Below are positions 1 through 8,652 of a stretch of DNA of 43,943 nt, in pieces. Under the pieces are notes generated by a model that was given only the letters and a program-made list of their open reading frames with translations, had not been told where the DNA came from and did not search any database. Position numbers and translations under genes: made by a program. Where the stretch lies: contig NZ_FOES01000021.1 of assembly GCF_900110685.1 (NCBI RefSeq), forward strand, positions 1-43,943. Direction: 5' to 3'. Numbering within the stretch: position 1 is the first letter of the stretch; each line of letters opens with the position of its first letter. The DNA comes from Piscibacillus halophilus. GTDB lineage: Bacteria > Bacillota > Bacilli > Bacillales > Alkalibacillaceae.

Positions 1-1
1 C

Positions 2-262
2 TACCCTTCCTCTATTCGTCCGATGATTTACACGACAAACATCATCGAGCGCACCATGAAGGAGTTCAAGAAACGTCTGAAAACGATGAACAGCCTTCCC
101 TCCGAAGAAGCCGTGGAGAAGGTGATTTATATGGTTTCAGATGAATGCAACACCAAATGGTCTACGCGCAAACTCCGTGGGTTCAAAGAAGCAAGCCCTG
201 AACTGCACGCCATGTTTGAGGAACGTTATGGATCTCAGACCGAAAGCGAGGAGGGGAAATAA
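2..262 (+). CDS. IS256-family transposase, C-terminal part (cut by window start)
   Basis: The reading frame is open from base 2, so this is the tail of a longer gene entering from the left. The segment reading MIYTTNIIERTMKEFKKRLK, then a Trp-rich stretch (CNTKWSTRKLRG), matches the C-terminal end of mutator-type (IS256/MULE) transposases, where the conserved TTNxIE motif follows the last catalytic glutamate region. The protein would catalyse DDE-type cut-and-copy transposition. About 87 residues are visible against roughly 390-400 for the family, so the catalytic core lies outside the window. Whether the full copy is intact cannot be judged. Its base composition is richer in G+C than that of the HNH cassette that follows. 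Confidence 0.9.
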   Translation, partial: YPSSIRPMIYTTNIIERTMKEFKKRLKTMNSLPSEEAVEKVIYMVSDECNTKWSTRKLRGFKEASPELHAMFEERYGSQTESEEGK

Positions 263-281
263 CCCTCCACCGGATCACCCT

Positions 282-311
282 ACTTTTTTACACAAACTTA
301 TTGACGGTACC
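282..311 (+). repeat. probable right terminal inverted repeat of the IS256-family element
   Basis: About 20 bases after the transposase stop is a T-run followed by TTTACACAAACTTATTGACG. This resembles the TTTACACAAA...TTGACA-like ends of IS256-family elements. The left end is outside the window, so the exact boundary and any target duplication cannot be confirmed. Confidence 0.5.
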
Positions 312-479
312 TTAGTATAACTTGATTGAGGAGAAAAGACTATATGTTGAGGGGAGGTTTTTTCTAAAATGATGGTAATATTAAAGGAATTTTTTATATT
401 AATAACAACTTACAAATGATACCATATAAATAATTAGGTATTTATTAATAGATTAATTAAATTGTTGAAGGTGTATGTT

Positions 480-1475
480 ATGAGCCATAAATTAAAAGTA
501 GGAGAACTAAAAGAAGATTATTTAACAGATGAAGAAATATGGCGGATATTTACTATGGTACTTTCCACTAAGTCTGCTAAATCATCTACCTACAAATATG
601 CTCTAGTAAAATCGATCATTGAAAACCTTTACCAAGTGAACGACCATTATGAATTAACCTATGATCAATTAGCTTATGGATTCACAAAGGTGTACTGGAA
701 CTTAGTCGTTCATCATGATCTAGTAAAGCAAAATAGGGGAGATCGTAATGCAAAAGCTGTCTCCGATATCTTAGATATACAAAAAAGATATAATATCCCT
801 AGTGAATTTAGGTTTGATAAATTAAACTCTGAACTGCAGTTGAAAATTGTATCTAAGGTTAAGTCCGTTATGAAAACTAATGTTTTTGGAGCTTTGTATG
901 GTGACACGGATGGACAGTTCTATGCGTTTGATCATAAGCAGGAATATTTCAAGTTAAAACCATCAGTTCATCAATTTATGATGAAATATCAACTCTTGTT
1001 GGTTAATCTAACAAACTATCATATGGCTAAGATGATAGAAGAACTAAATGAAGTACCTAATATTAATTATTTATTGGGTAAAGTCGAAACGGTTGCGAAA
1101 AGGAGTTCACTTAAACCGTTTGAGGAAATCTTATTACATTACTTCGAGTCAAGTTGTTTCTATTGTGGCAAAGATTTATCCAAAGAGAATAGTCAAACTG
1201 AAGTGGACCACTTCATACCGTGGTCCTTTGTACAATCAGATCAAATTTGGAATTTAGTCCTTTCTTGCAGAAGTTGTAATAACACAAAACGGGATAAGCT
1301 ACCTGAGCGAGGTTATTTAAACTTAATCATAGATCGTAACGAAGAACTTAAAAATAAAGTTCAAGAATCACAACAAGAAGTGCTTCAAAACTACAAAGAT
1401 AAAAAGATTATTTTGCTATATGATTATTCAATAAAAAATGGATTTGACGAGATTTGGGTGCCTAATAAAGGGTGA
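480..1475 (+). CDS. HNH endonuclease domain protein (first gene of a two-gene cassette)
   Basis: This 331-residue protein carries a C-terminal HNH nuclease motif at about residues 226-275. A CxxC pair (CFYCG) is followed by VDHFIPW, then an Asn (NLVLSC) and a second CxxC (CRSCNNTK). This is the zinc-knuckle HNH layout of McrA-type restriction enzymes and homing or defence nucleases. The N-terminal ~220 residues are Lys/Glu-rich and I do not recognise the fold. An upstream TTG at 462 extends the frame, but GAAGGTG sits six bases before ATG 480, so I start there. The next gene follows after 30 bp on the same strand, and a strong hairpin closes the pair. This suggests a two-gene unit next to an insertion sequence, a typical defence-island setting. 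The nuclease call is firm; the target and role are inferred. Confidence 0.85.
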   Translation: MSHKLKVGELKEDYLTDEEIWRIFTMVLSTKSAKSSTYKYALVKSIIENLYQVNDHYELTYDQLAYGFTKVYWNLVVHHDLVKQNRGDRNAKAVSDILDIQKRYNIPSEFRFDKLNSELQLKIVSKVKSVMKTNVFGALYGDTDGQFYAFDHKQEYFKLKPSVHQFMMKYQLLLVNLTNYHMAKMIEELNEVPNINYLLGKVETVAKRSSLKPFEEILLHYFESSCFYCGKDLSKENSQTEVDHFIPWSFVQSDQIWNLVLSCRSCNNTKRDKLPERGYLNLIIDRNEELKNKVQESQQEVLQNYKDKKIILLYDYSIKNGFDEIWVPNKG

Positions 1476-1505
1476 GTATTCTCGTAAATATTAAGGGGGT
1501 TAGTA

Positions 1506-2510
1506 ATGAAGGTAGATATTGGAGAATCAATAATGCTCTCATGGTTAAGACATGAAAAGAACTGTCAGCTAGTGCAATTAAATTGGAAGCCATCGATTAA
1601 CACATGGGAGTTAAGTAATGAGAAAGCATTAGAATACATAATGAAAGAAACAGACCTTATTTTCACAGAAAAATATAACTTGGACTTGTTTAAGAAAAAT
1701 AGCTCTTATTTACAGTTAATTCAACAAGGTGAGCTTGATGCTATAGGGACTGAAATAAAAGATGGCATTCAAAATATATATGGAATAGATGTTGCTTTTC
1801 ATGAGAATGGTTTACAATATGGATCTAAAGAGAAGACTGTTGCTCGAGTATTAAAGAAGTTAGTAAGAAGTGCTATGATTATATATGGTTTCTTTAATGT
1901 AAGTAAAGCTAATATCATCTTTGCTTCACCAAAGGTTCATAAAGCAACTTATCAGTTATTGATTCCTTGTATAGAAGAATTAAATGACTTTTTTGCTACA
2001 CTAAATCTCTCTTATGAATTCTCATTAATAATAAACAATGACTTTGAGGAAGAAGTATTCAATAAAGTATTAGATCATCAAAATTCAATTTCTGATACAT
2101 CAGAGTTATTCATGAGAAGTATGCAGTTGTACAATTTGTTTGGACAAAAAAATGATGTAAGCTTAGAGAATGAACTTAATGATGGTAATGAGGAAAAAGT
2201 TGGGAACTTTGTTAGGCGTAAGCTCGATGAATTAATAATGCAAGGTCTATTAACGGATGAAGAGATTGATAATCTCAAAGATCTAAAGTATTCTAAAGAC
2301 GTTTTCGGTATAAACTACGAATTTTTCCGTGAAATAGAAAATGGTGAAGCAGTCAATAATCGTAGAATAATCAAAGGGAATTCTAGGTACTACTCTAAAC
2401 CTTATAATATAAACGAGAGAAAACTAATATTATGTAATCAATGGTTCGATAGGAATCGTGATAACTTTTACGCATGGGTTAAACAAATTGAACTATTGAA
2501 TAACAAATAA
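1506..2510 (+). CDS. unrecognised 334-aa protein paired with the HNH endonuclease
   Basis: I do not recognise this family. The protein is soluble, with no signal peptide or membrane segment. It begins with a short conserved-looking block (IGESIMLSWLRHEKNCQLVQ...NWKPS). A predicted helical middle follows, then an acidic linker near residues 215-235, and a C-terminal basic/aromatic segment (NRRIIKGNSRYYSKPYN...). A strong ribosome site (AAGGGGGTTAGTA) precedes ATG 1506, only 30 bp after the HNH gene, and a terminator follows directly. Co-transcription with the nuclease is therefore likely. It could be the specificity, sensor or inhibitor partner of the nuclease. That role is inference from position only. 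No catalytic motif is obvious. Confidence 0.7.
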   Translation: MKVDIGESIMLSWLRHEKNCQLVQLNWKPSINTWELSNEKALEYIMKETDLIFTEKYNLDLFKKNSSYLQLIQQGELDAIGTEIKDGIQNIYGIDVAFHENGLQYGSKEKTVARVLKKLVRSAMIIYGFFNVSKANIIFASPKVHKATYQLLIPCIEELNDFFATLNLSYEFSLIINNDFEEEVFNKVLDHQNSISDTSELFMRSMQLYNLFGQKNDVSLENELNDGNEEKVGNFVRRKLDELIMQGLLTDEEIDNLKDLKYSKDVFGINYEFFREIENGEAVNNRRIIKGNSRYYSKPYNINERKLILCNQWFDRNRDNFYAWVKQIELLNNK

Positions 2511-2511
2511 T

Positions 2512-2545
2512 ATGACTCCAAAAGCTTTTTTGGAGTCATTGTTTT
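2512..2545 (+). terminator. hairpin terminator of the HNH cassette, likely bidirectional
   Basis: A perfect 12-bp stem, ATGACTCCAAAA paired with TTTTGGAGTCAT, has a four-base loop and is followed by TGTTTTAT. It starts one base after the stop codon at 2510. The A-rich side could also serve the minus-strand pseudogene that ends at 2550. Confidence 0.85.
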
Positions 2546-2549
2546 ATGG

Positions 2550-2875
2550 TTACGAATCTTTAACTTCGATTAAGTATACTTTATCTTTAAATCTACCACG
2601 CTCAATCGCCTTTTGTTTTCTAATACCTTCAACTTTATCAATTGATCCGCCGTGTATTTGAGAGAGCGAGTGAATAATTTCTAACACATCTGCTAGTTCT
2701 CTAGAGATTCACTGTTATCCTCGCTCTCGAAATATTCGTTCACTTCTTCGGTTAGCTTTTTCTTAAGTTCTTTCTCGTACTCTTGGTCATTTAGAATTCG
2801 TGTGTCATGATTTAATCCTTGTTTTGCAATAATTTCAGGGATTTTATCTCTAACTAGTTTGTTATAGATTGGCAT
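2550..2875 (-). pseudogene. MazG-like nucleoside triphosphate pyrophosphohydrolase, frameshifted
   Basis: The first 60 residues (MPIYNKLVRDKIPEIIAKQG...) match the short COG4997 type of predicted NTP pyrophosphohydrolase, an all-alpha house-cleaning enzyme related to MazG and HisE. The helix carrying the metal-binding EExxE pattern (LTEEVNEYFE) is present. The frame then stops near 2693 (ESLEN-stop). Shifting by one base restores a second segment, ELADVLEIIHSLSQIHGG...KVYLIEVKDS, which ends at 2550 and is exactly the missing C-terminal half. One base appears to be lost within CTAGAGAACTAG (expected CTAGANGAACTA). The gene lies 11 bp downstream of the NERD helicase on the same strand, so the two were probably one operon. 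It could be a real inactivating mutation or a sequencing error. Confidence 0.8.
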
Positions 2876-2886
2876 TTAATCTCTCC

Positions 2887-4797
2887 TCACACACTATCCC
2901 TTTTCTCCTTTTTCAACTCACCTTTTATCTCATCCAAATACTCCGTAAACTTTGATTCGCCAGAATAACTCAACGACAGGTATTTATGGGCTCTAGTCAT
3001 AGCAATGTACAACAATGAAGCCTCTCTGTTCTCATCTTCTTCCAAAAAGAATGGCATGTTATCTACATTGACGATGAACACAGCTTGGAAGTCTAGTCCT
3101 TTACTGGATTCAATGGTGCTAATTTTGACTTGCTGGTCGTTTTTGACGTAATTACGTTTAGATTCTGGATTTTCGCTGATCCAGTAATGTGGAATGTCTT
3201 GTTGTTTTAAAGTGTGTTGGATGGTCCCAATGTAATCCTTAGATGATAGCCTTTTAACGCGGTATAAGATGACCATTTCGTCGTAAGGGACCTTTTCTTT
3301 CTCGTGTAACTTCTTAATGATTTGTGAAACTTTCTGCATTTCGTCTTTAAAGTTATTAGTTTTATAGATGAATGGTTCAGGACCTTTTCTCGGTGTGGCC
3401 TTTGGTGCTATGATCTCACCTTCAAACCCTTGTTCGACGACTTTGTCTTTTAACGTAGAGTTTCTTTGGTAAAATTCCCATGCGAATCGAACAATTTGTT
3501 GAGTGTTACGATAGTTAATCGACAAGATTTTAGATCGACCTTGAAAGTTAAGTCCGGTGTCTTGAACATAAGTGCGTTTTCGTTTATAGATCTCCTGGGC
3601 TCGGTCCTCTACTAATAATAAGGATTGAGTACTAGGGTTCAAGAGATAACTCACAAGCTGAAGCCATTCTTGTTTAAAGTCCTGCCCTTCATCAATTAAG
3701 ACAGCGTCGTACTTTTCAATTAGTTGATTATTAGACTTTAATGTTTCAATTAGATTCGGTAGTTGTTGTTCAATAACCTTAAGCTTGTTTTTAAGTAAAG
3801 AGTGAAAGTTATAAACGTCAATTTTACCTTCAGGTGTCTGTTCTTCGTCTGGTTCAAACAGAGAAGCTTGCTCACCTTCTTGTTGCACTTCCTTGACTTT
3901 AATATCGATCAACTGTTGAAGGTATCTTGAGAGTGAAATGTTGTAACATAGAACTAAGATATTCCAGTCAGGGTTTTCTCTTGCTAATAAGACTGCGCGG
4001 GTTGCAAGTATGAGGGTTTTACCACTACCAGCGACACCACGGATAAGTCTATTTTTATCCCCAATATTCTTCGCGTAATTCTCTTGGTGAATATCCATCG
4101 TTTTAAGGTTGTGCATTGAAAGTAGAATTTGGTCTTGGTGTGGTACAGGTTCCCGATAGTCAGCACTAATCCTTACCTCAGGGAGTAGGTTGCCTCTAAT
4201 GGCATTAATGTCAGCGTTACTCAAAGGTTCACGCAACCTGAATGGAATTTTAAACATATTAATAATCTTCTCAATTAACACTTCTTCAGAAAAATCTTCG
4301 TTGTCAGGGTCAATTTCATTACGGGCTAAACAGAACTGAGGGCTGATCACGTTGTATAAAGAATGCTTTGTCATATCAGTCGTATGTAGTCGTGTAAAAA
4401 CAGCCCCATACCCACAAGGAAATTTTAGCTTATGCATATTGCGGCCTTCAGTTTGGATAAGATTCGTATCTTGTTTTAAGAAATTCATAATATGGAAAGT
4501 GAATTCTTCTGCTTTTTTATATGGGTTTTTCTCGAAAGCTTGTTGCTGATTTTTACCAAATATAGTCCATTCGTCTTTCGTCGCCTGGACAATCGTTCCT
4601 ATCGTCCAGTCCTTAACTTCAAGCACAATTAACCCAAGATCAGGGCCTATAATGACAAAGTCAGGTCGTCTGCCGTGAATCTCAGGTTCATAGTAAACCA
4701 GATAGTCGTCTGGTAAGTAATTTTTTAATGTATGAAATAATAGACGCTCACCAGCCGTGGCTGTCCGCTTAATCGCCTCTGGTACGGTTTGTGCCAT
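2887..4797 (-). CDS. NERD-domain nuclease/UvrD-type helicase
   Basis: The 636-residue protein has an N-terminal NERD nuclease-related domain at about residues 14-110. Its PD-(D/E)xK pattern is visible as D46 (RRPDFVI), E60 and K62 (VLEVKDW). A superfamily 1 helicase follows: Walker A GVAGSGKT near residue 255, Walker B VLIDEGQD near 370, a Q/N-R box (SINYRNTQQ) and a C-terminal motif STIESSKGLDFQAVFIV. Such proteins probably translocate on DNA and cut it. A GTG at 4806 is upstream, but AAGGTGA lies five bases before ATG 4797. The MazG-like pseudogene follows 11 bp downstream. The gene is divergent from the NUDIX/PLD-helicase pair. NERD helicases are frequent in defence islands, and that role here is inferred. 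Confidence 0.88.
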   Translation of the reverse strand: MAQTVPEAIKRTATAGERLLFHTLKNYLPDDYLVYYEPEIHGRRPDFVIIGPDLGLIVLEVKDWTIGTIVQATKDEWTIFGKNQQQAFEKNPYKKAEEFTFHIMNFLKQDTNLIQTEGRNMHKLKFPCGYGAVFTRLHTTDMTKHSLYNVISPQFCLARNEIDPDNEDFSEEVLIEKIINMFKIPFRLREPLSNADINAIRGNLLPEVRISADYREPVPHQDQILLSMHNLKTMDIHQENYAKNIGDKNRLIRGVAGSGKTLILATRAVLLARENPDWNILVLCYNISLSRYLQQLIDIKVKEVQQEGEQASLFEPDEEQTPEGKIDVYNFHSLLKNKLKVIEQQLPNLIETLKSNNQLIEKYDAVLIDEGQDFKQEWLQLVSYLLNPSTQSLLLVEDRAQEIYKRKRTYVQDTGLNFQGRSKILSINYRNTQQIVRFAWEFYQRNSTLKDKVVEQGFEGEIIAPKATPRKGPEPFIYKTNNFKDEMQKVSQIIKKLHEKEKVPYDEMVILYRVKRLSSKDYIGTIQHTLKQQDIPHYWISENPESKRNYVKNDQQVKISTIESSKGLDFQAVFIVNVDNMPFFLEEDENREASLLYIAMTRAHKYLSLSYSGESKFTEYLDEIKGELKKEKRDSV

Positions 4798-4951
4798 AAA
4801 CGTCACCTTCTAACATAAGTTGACATTATTTTAACATAATTTGGGTAGGGAGCGGTAAAATCAATTCCTATATGGAAATTTTATCTTAATATTCAAATTT
4901 TGTTATAATAAGAAAAGGTATTAACTGTTAATTAAGTTCGGAGGAATAAAA

Positions 4952-5362
4952 ATGAAAAAAGACATATTTGTGGTTGGGGCAGTAATTATAAAAGATGGGA
5001 AAGTTTTATGCGCACAAAGGGGGATTGACTCGACCCTTGCATTAAAGTGGGAATTCCCAGGTGGTAAAATTGAAAAAAATGAGTCTCCTCAAGATGCTTT
5101 GATTCGTGAAATTAATGAAGAATTCAAATGTGAAGTAGAAATAGGAGAAAAGGTTGAACATACGGTATATGAATATGATTTTGGAATTGTCCATTTAACC
5201 ACGTACTACTGCAAACTTGTTAGTGGTGAACCAATTTTAACAGAACATGAAAGTATTAAATGGTTAAAACCTGAGGAACTCTCTAAATTGGACTGGGCAC
5301 CTGCAGATATACCAGCAATAAAGAAAATTGAACGGGATCAACTTATAAATGAAAAGTACTAG
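4952..5362 (+). CDS. NUDIX hydrolase, MutT-like (8-oxo-dGTP diphosphatase type)
   Basis: The 136-residue protein has the NUDIX box G-x5-E-x7-REIxEE at about residues 34-56 (GGKIEKNESPQDALIREINE). It would hydrolyse a nucleoside diphosphate linked to another moiety, with Mg2+ bound by the REINEE glutamates. The WEFPGGK and W-(L)KPEEL segments are typical of the MutT/CTP pyrophosphohydrolase group. The ribosome site CGGAGGAA precedes ATG 4952. The PLD/DEAD helicase gene begins 21 bp downstream, so the two are very likely one operon. This suggests a partner role for the helicase system rather than simple house-cleaning. The substrate is unknown. Confidence 0.9.
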   Translation: MKKDIFVVGAVIIKDGKVLCAQRGIDSTLALKWEFPGGKIEKNESPQDALIREINEEFKCEVEIGEKVEHTVYEYDFGIVHLTTYYCKLVSGEPILTEHESIKWLKPEELSKLDWAPADIPAIKKIERDQLINEKY

Positions 5363-5383
5363 GTTTGTGAGGGAGATATTGCA

Positions 5384-8275
5384 ATGGAGGAATTGATTAA
5401 AGATATTGAAAGCTCTTTAAGAAAAGGGTTTATAGATCGGAATGTAAAGAGTACGAATAGATATGAACCGCAATTATTAATAAATAATCAAAAGAGTAAA
5501 GAAAGCGTTCTTTCTACGTTTCATGAGGAGTTAGAGAACTGTAATACGTTTATATTTTCTGTTGCATTCATAACAGAAAGTGGTTTAGCAACGCTAAAAT
5601 CATTGCTGCTGGACCTTAAAAGAAAAGGTATAAATGGAAAAATCCTCACATCTACGTTTTTACACTTTAATCAACCAAAAGTTTTTAAAGAATTATTAAA
5701 AGTTACTAATGTTGAGGTGCGACTAACAGATGTGGAAGGTTTCCATGCGAAAGGGTACATATTCGAGCATAACTCGTATCACTCACTGATCATAGGAAGC
5801 TCAAACTTAACAGCTCAAGCGTTGAAGGTTAACCATGAGTGGAATGTGAAACTAACTTCTTATGATAATGGTGATTTGATTAATCATTTCAAAAACCAAT
5901 TTGAAGAGATATGGAATTCTGCTCAACCATTAACAAATAAGTGGATTGAAAGTTATGAGAAGCAGTATCAACCTATGTCCAAAGAAGAGTATGTTGATAA
6001 AGTCATAGAGTTGCCTGAGGCTTATCAAGTTAATTCAATTGAGAAATCCATGGAAATAGAACCAAATAAAATGCAAGTTGCTGCATTAAGTGAAATCCAA
6101 GCAGTAAGAGATGCTGGACATGATAAAGGCTTAGTCGTATCAGCAACAGGAACTGGGAAAACGTTTTTATCTGCTTTTGATGTAAGAAAGTATGCGCCAA
6201 AGCGAATGCTATTTATTGTTCATAGAGAGCAAATTTTAAAGAAGGCCAAAGAGGACTTTAGAACAATATTGGGTGGTAAAGACGAGGATTACGGATTCTT
6301 AAGTGGTTCAAGCAAGGACCTTAATGCTAGATATTTATTTGCCACGATTCAATCGATTTCTAAAGATGAAACTTTAACCTCTCTTGACCCGGGTTCGTTT
6401 GACTATATACTGGTTGATGAAGTACACAAAGCTGGCGCAATGTCTTATCAAAAGGTCATAGACTATTTTGAACCAGAGTTTTTGATGGGGATGACAGCGA
6501 CTCCAGAGAGAACCGATGATTTTAATATTTATGAGTTATTTGATTACAACATTGCATATGAAATACGGTTACAAGAAGCTTTGGAAGAGGATATGCTTTG
6601 TCCATTTCATTATTTTGGTGTGACGGATTTTGAAATTAATGGTGAAACAATTGATGAAACAACCCAGCTTGCTAAACTTGTAACTAATGAGCGGGTTGAT
6701 CACATACTAGATAAAGTAAATTACTATGGATATTCAGGTAAGAAAGTTAGAGGTTTAATGTTTTGTAGCAGAAAAGATGAAGCCAAGAGACTTTCAGAAT
6801 CGTTGAATGACAGAGGTCTAAAAACGGTAGCACTAACGGGAGATGATTCACAAAAATATCGACTTGAATGTGTTGAAAAACTGGAAAATGAAGAGTTAGA
6901 TTACATTTTAACGGTTGATATTTTTAATGAAGGTATAGATATCCCAAGTATTAACCAAGTTGTCATGTTAAGACAGACTCAATCGAGTATAATCTTTGTC
7001 CAGCAATTAGGACGCGGTTTGAGAAAGCATGATACTAAAGAGTTTGTCACAATTATAGATTTTATTGGTAATTACAAAAAGAATTACTTAATTCCGGTTG
7101 CCCTCTCTGGGGATCGTTCGCAAAACAAGGATAATATAAGGCGTAAAACAGTTGATACAAGTTACATTACTGGTGTGTCAACGATTAACTTTGAAGAGGT
7201 TGCTAAGAAAAGAATCTATGACTCTATTAATAATGAAAACTTATCACAACTAAAAATATTAAAAGACGAGTTCCAACAATTGAAGAACAAGTTAGGTAAG
7301 ACTCCTTATTTAGTTGACTTTTGGAAGAACAATTCTATTGATCCAGAGGTAATAGTTGATAAATACGATAACTACTATGATTTTTTATTAAAGGTTAAGG
7401 AAAAGGATCTACCACCTATAGATATACAAGAATTTAAAGTGTTAACAATGTTGTCTAAAGAATTGCTTAATGGTAAACGACTTCATGAAATAGCTCTTCT
7501 TGAACTAGTATTAGAAAACGGACAGACAAATGAAAGTGTTTATATTAATAGACTTAATGAACTGGGGTGTCAGACAAATCAAGATTCATTAGAATCCGTT
7601 AAAAGTATATATAATTTATCTTTTTTCAAAAGCAACGATATTAAAAAGTACGGTGGCGATTCAATCATAGAATTTAACGGACAAACTGTTACTCTTAACC
7701 CTAGAATACTGAATTCAATTAACAACAATGAGTACTTTAAAAAATTAGTATTAGACATTTTAGAAACATCAAAAGAGAAGGCAAAAGGGTACCGCTGCGA
7801 TGAACCTTTTACTTTATATGAAAAATACTCAAGAAAAGATGCTTGTAAGCTTTTAAATTGGGAACAAGATGAAAGCTCCACAGTCTATGGCTATAAAGTA
7901 AAACACGGAACATGTCCAATATTTGTGACCTACCATAAGGAAGACGTTGAATCTAGTATCGATTATGGCGATGAATTAATTAGTCCTGAAGTTTTCAAAT
8001 GGTACACGCGTAGTAATAGAACATTAAAATCCAAAGAAGTCCAGAAGATCATACAAGCTGAAGAGAATGGACTCGATATCCATATATTCATTAAAAAAGA
8101 TGACGATGAAGGTAAGGATTTTTATTATTTAGGTAGAGCAAAACCAGATCAATCCACAGTTGTGCAAGATCGTATGTTGGATAAGCACGGAAAAGAAATA
8201 CCAGTTGTTTATATGCATATGTTGCTAGAAGAGCCAGTAGAGTATAAGTTGATTAAGTATATTAGAGATGAGTGA
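5384..8275 (+). CDS. PLD-like nuclease / DEAD-type helicase with DUF3427 C-terminal region
   Basis: This 963-residue multidomain protein starts with a phospholipase-D-like domain whose HxK pattern is seen at H121/K123 (EGFHAKGYIF), followed by GSSNLT and E152. A superfamily 2 helicase follows: motif I SATGTGKTF at about 253-261, motif II LVDEVH, motif III MTATPER, and motif VI QLGRGLRK near 550. The remaining ~350 residues fit the DUF3427 type, which ends with a YxLGRA...PVVYMH segment. It probably unwinds or translocates on DNA and may cleave it. The gene follows the NUDIX gene at 21 bp with a GGGAG ribosome site. NUDIX plus PLD-helicase pairs recur near other defence genes, to my knowledge. 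An antiphage role is plausible but not shown here. Confidence 0.88.
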   Translation: MEELIKDIESSLRKGFIDRNVKSTNRYEPQLLINNQKSKESVLSTFHEELENCNTFIFSVAFITESGLATLKSLLLDLKRKGINGKILTSTFLHFNQPKVFKELLKVTNVEVRLTDVEGFHAKGYIFEHNSYHSLIIGSSNLTAQALKVNHEWNVKLTSYDNGDLINHFKNQFEEIWNSAQPLTNKWIESYEKQYQPMSKEEYVDKVIELPEAYQVNSIEKSMEIEPNKMQVAALSEIQAVRDAGHDKGLVVSATGTGKTFLSAFDVRKYAPKRMLFIVHREQILKKAKEDFRTILGGKDEDYGFLSGSSKDLNARYLFATIQSISKDETLTSLDPGSFDYILVDEVHKAGAMSYQKVIDYFEPEFLMGMTATPERTDDFNIYELFDYNIAYEIRLQEALEEDMLCPFHYFGVTDFEINGETIDETTQLAKLVTNERVDHILDKVNYYGYSGKKVRGLMFCSRKDEAKRLSESLNDRGLKTVALTGDDSQKYRLECVEKLENEELDYILTVDIFNEGIDIPSINQVVMLRQTQSSIIFVQQLGRGLRKHDTKEFVTIIDFIGNYKKNYLIPVALSGDRSQNKDNIRRKTVDTSYITGVSTINFEEVAKKRIYDSINNENLSQLKILKDEFQQLKNKLGKTPYLVDFWKNNSIDPEVIVDKYDNYYDFLLKVKEKDLPPIDIQEFKVLTMLSKELLNGKRLHEIALLELVLENGQTNESVYINRLNELGCQTNQDSLESVKSIYNLSFFKSNDIKKYGGDSIIEFNGQTVTLNPRILNSINNNEYFKKLVLDILETSKEKAKGYRCDEPFTLYEKYSRKDACKLLNWEQDESSTVYGYKVKHGTCPIFVTYHKEDVESSIDYGDELISPEVFKWYTRSNRTLKSKEVQKIIQAEENGLDIHIFIKKDDDEGKDFYYLGRAKPDQSTVVQDRMLDKHGKEIPVVYMHMLLEEPVEYKLIKYIRDE

Positions 8276-8340
8276 GCTTTTTTATATAGTGACTTAGGCG
8301 AATAAGAATATACTATAAATTTGCAAAGGGGTTAGGGTAA

Positions 8341-8514
8341 ATGGATCCACTAAAAATATTATTTCTTCTATTAGTATTGTTTGCGGGTGTCGCTTGGCTT
8401 GTTAGTCGACACTATGCAAAAAAGAAAGATAATGCCAAAATGGGTTTTATTTATATGCAAGTGAGTTTTGTATTCCAATTGGTTGCTGTTATTGTTTTCT
8501 TTTATACTATTTAA
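8341..8514 (+). CDS. small two-helix membrane protein
   Basis: The 57-residue protein begins MDPLKILFLLLVLFAGVAWL. It has two predicted membrane helices (residues ~5-21 and ~37-56) joined by a basic loop (RHYAKKKDNAK). AAAGGGGTTAGGG lies before ATG 8341. It stands alone after the helicase gene, and a hairpin terminator follows downstream. No family is recognised. Confidence 0.65.
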   Translation: MDPLKILFLLLVLFAGVAWLVSRHYAKKKDNAKMGFIYMQVSFVFQLVAVIVFFYTI

Positions 8515-8563
8515 AATACTCTTTTTGAAAAGGGTCGAATTGCACTAAAGAATTAATTAGGAT

Positions 8564-8595
8564 CTTGGAGTCTTATAAGAGGTTCCAAGTTTTTT
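8564..8595 (+). terminator. rho-independent terminator
   Basis: CTTGGAGTCTT pairs with AGGTTCCAAG, with two G-T pairs and a short AT loop, followed by TTTTTT. It lies about 50 bp after the small membrane protein gene and before the DUF4139 gene. Confidence 0.75.
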
Positions 8596-8652
8596 ATAAA
8601 AAGAGGATTCCTTACGTCAATATGGAAATGGAAAGTAATAGGAGGTGCTGGG

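Noticed and set aside
7579-7881. 100-aa minus-strand frame
   Set aside because: It lies antisense inside the DUF3427 region of the helicase, without support.
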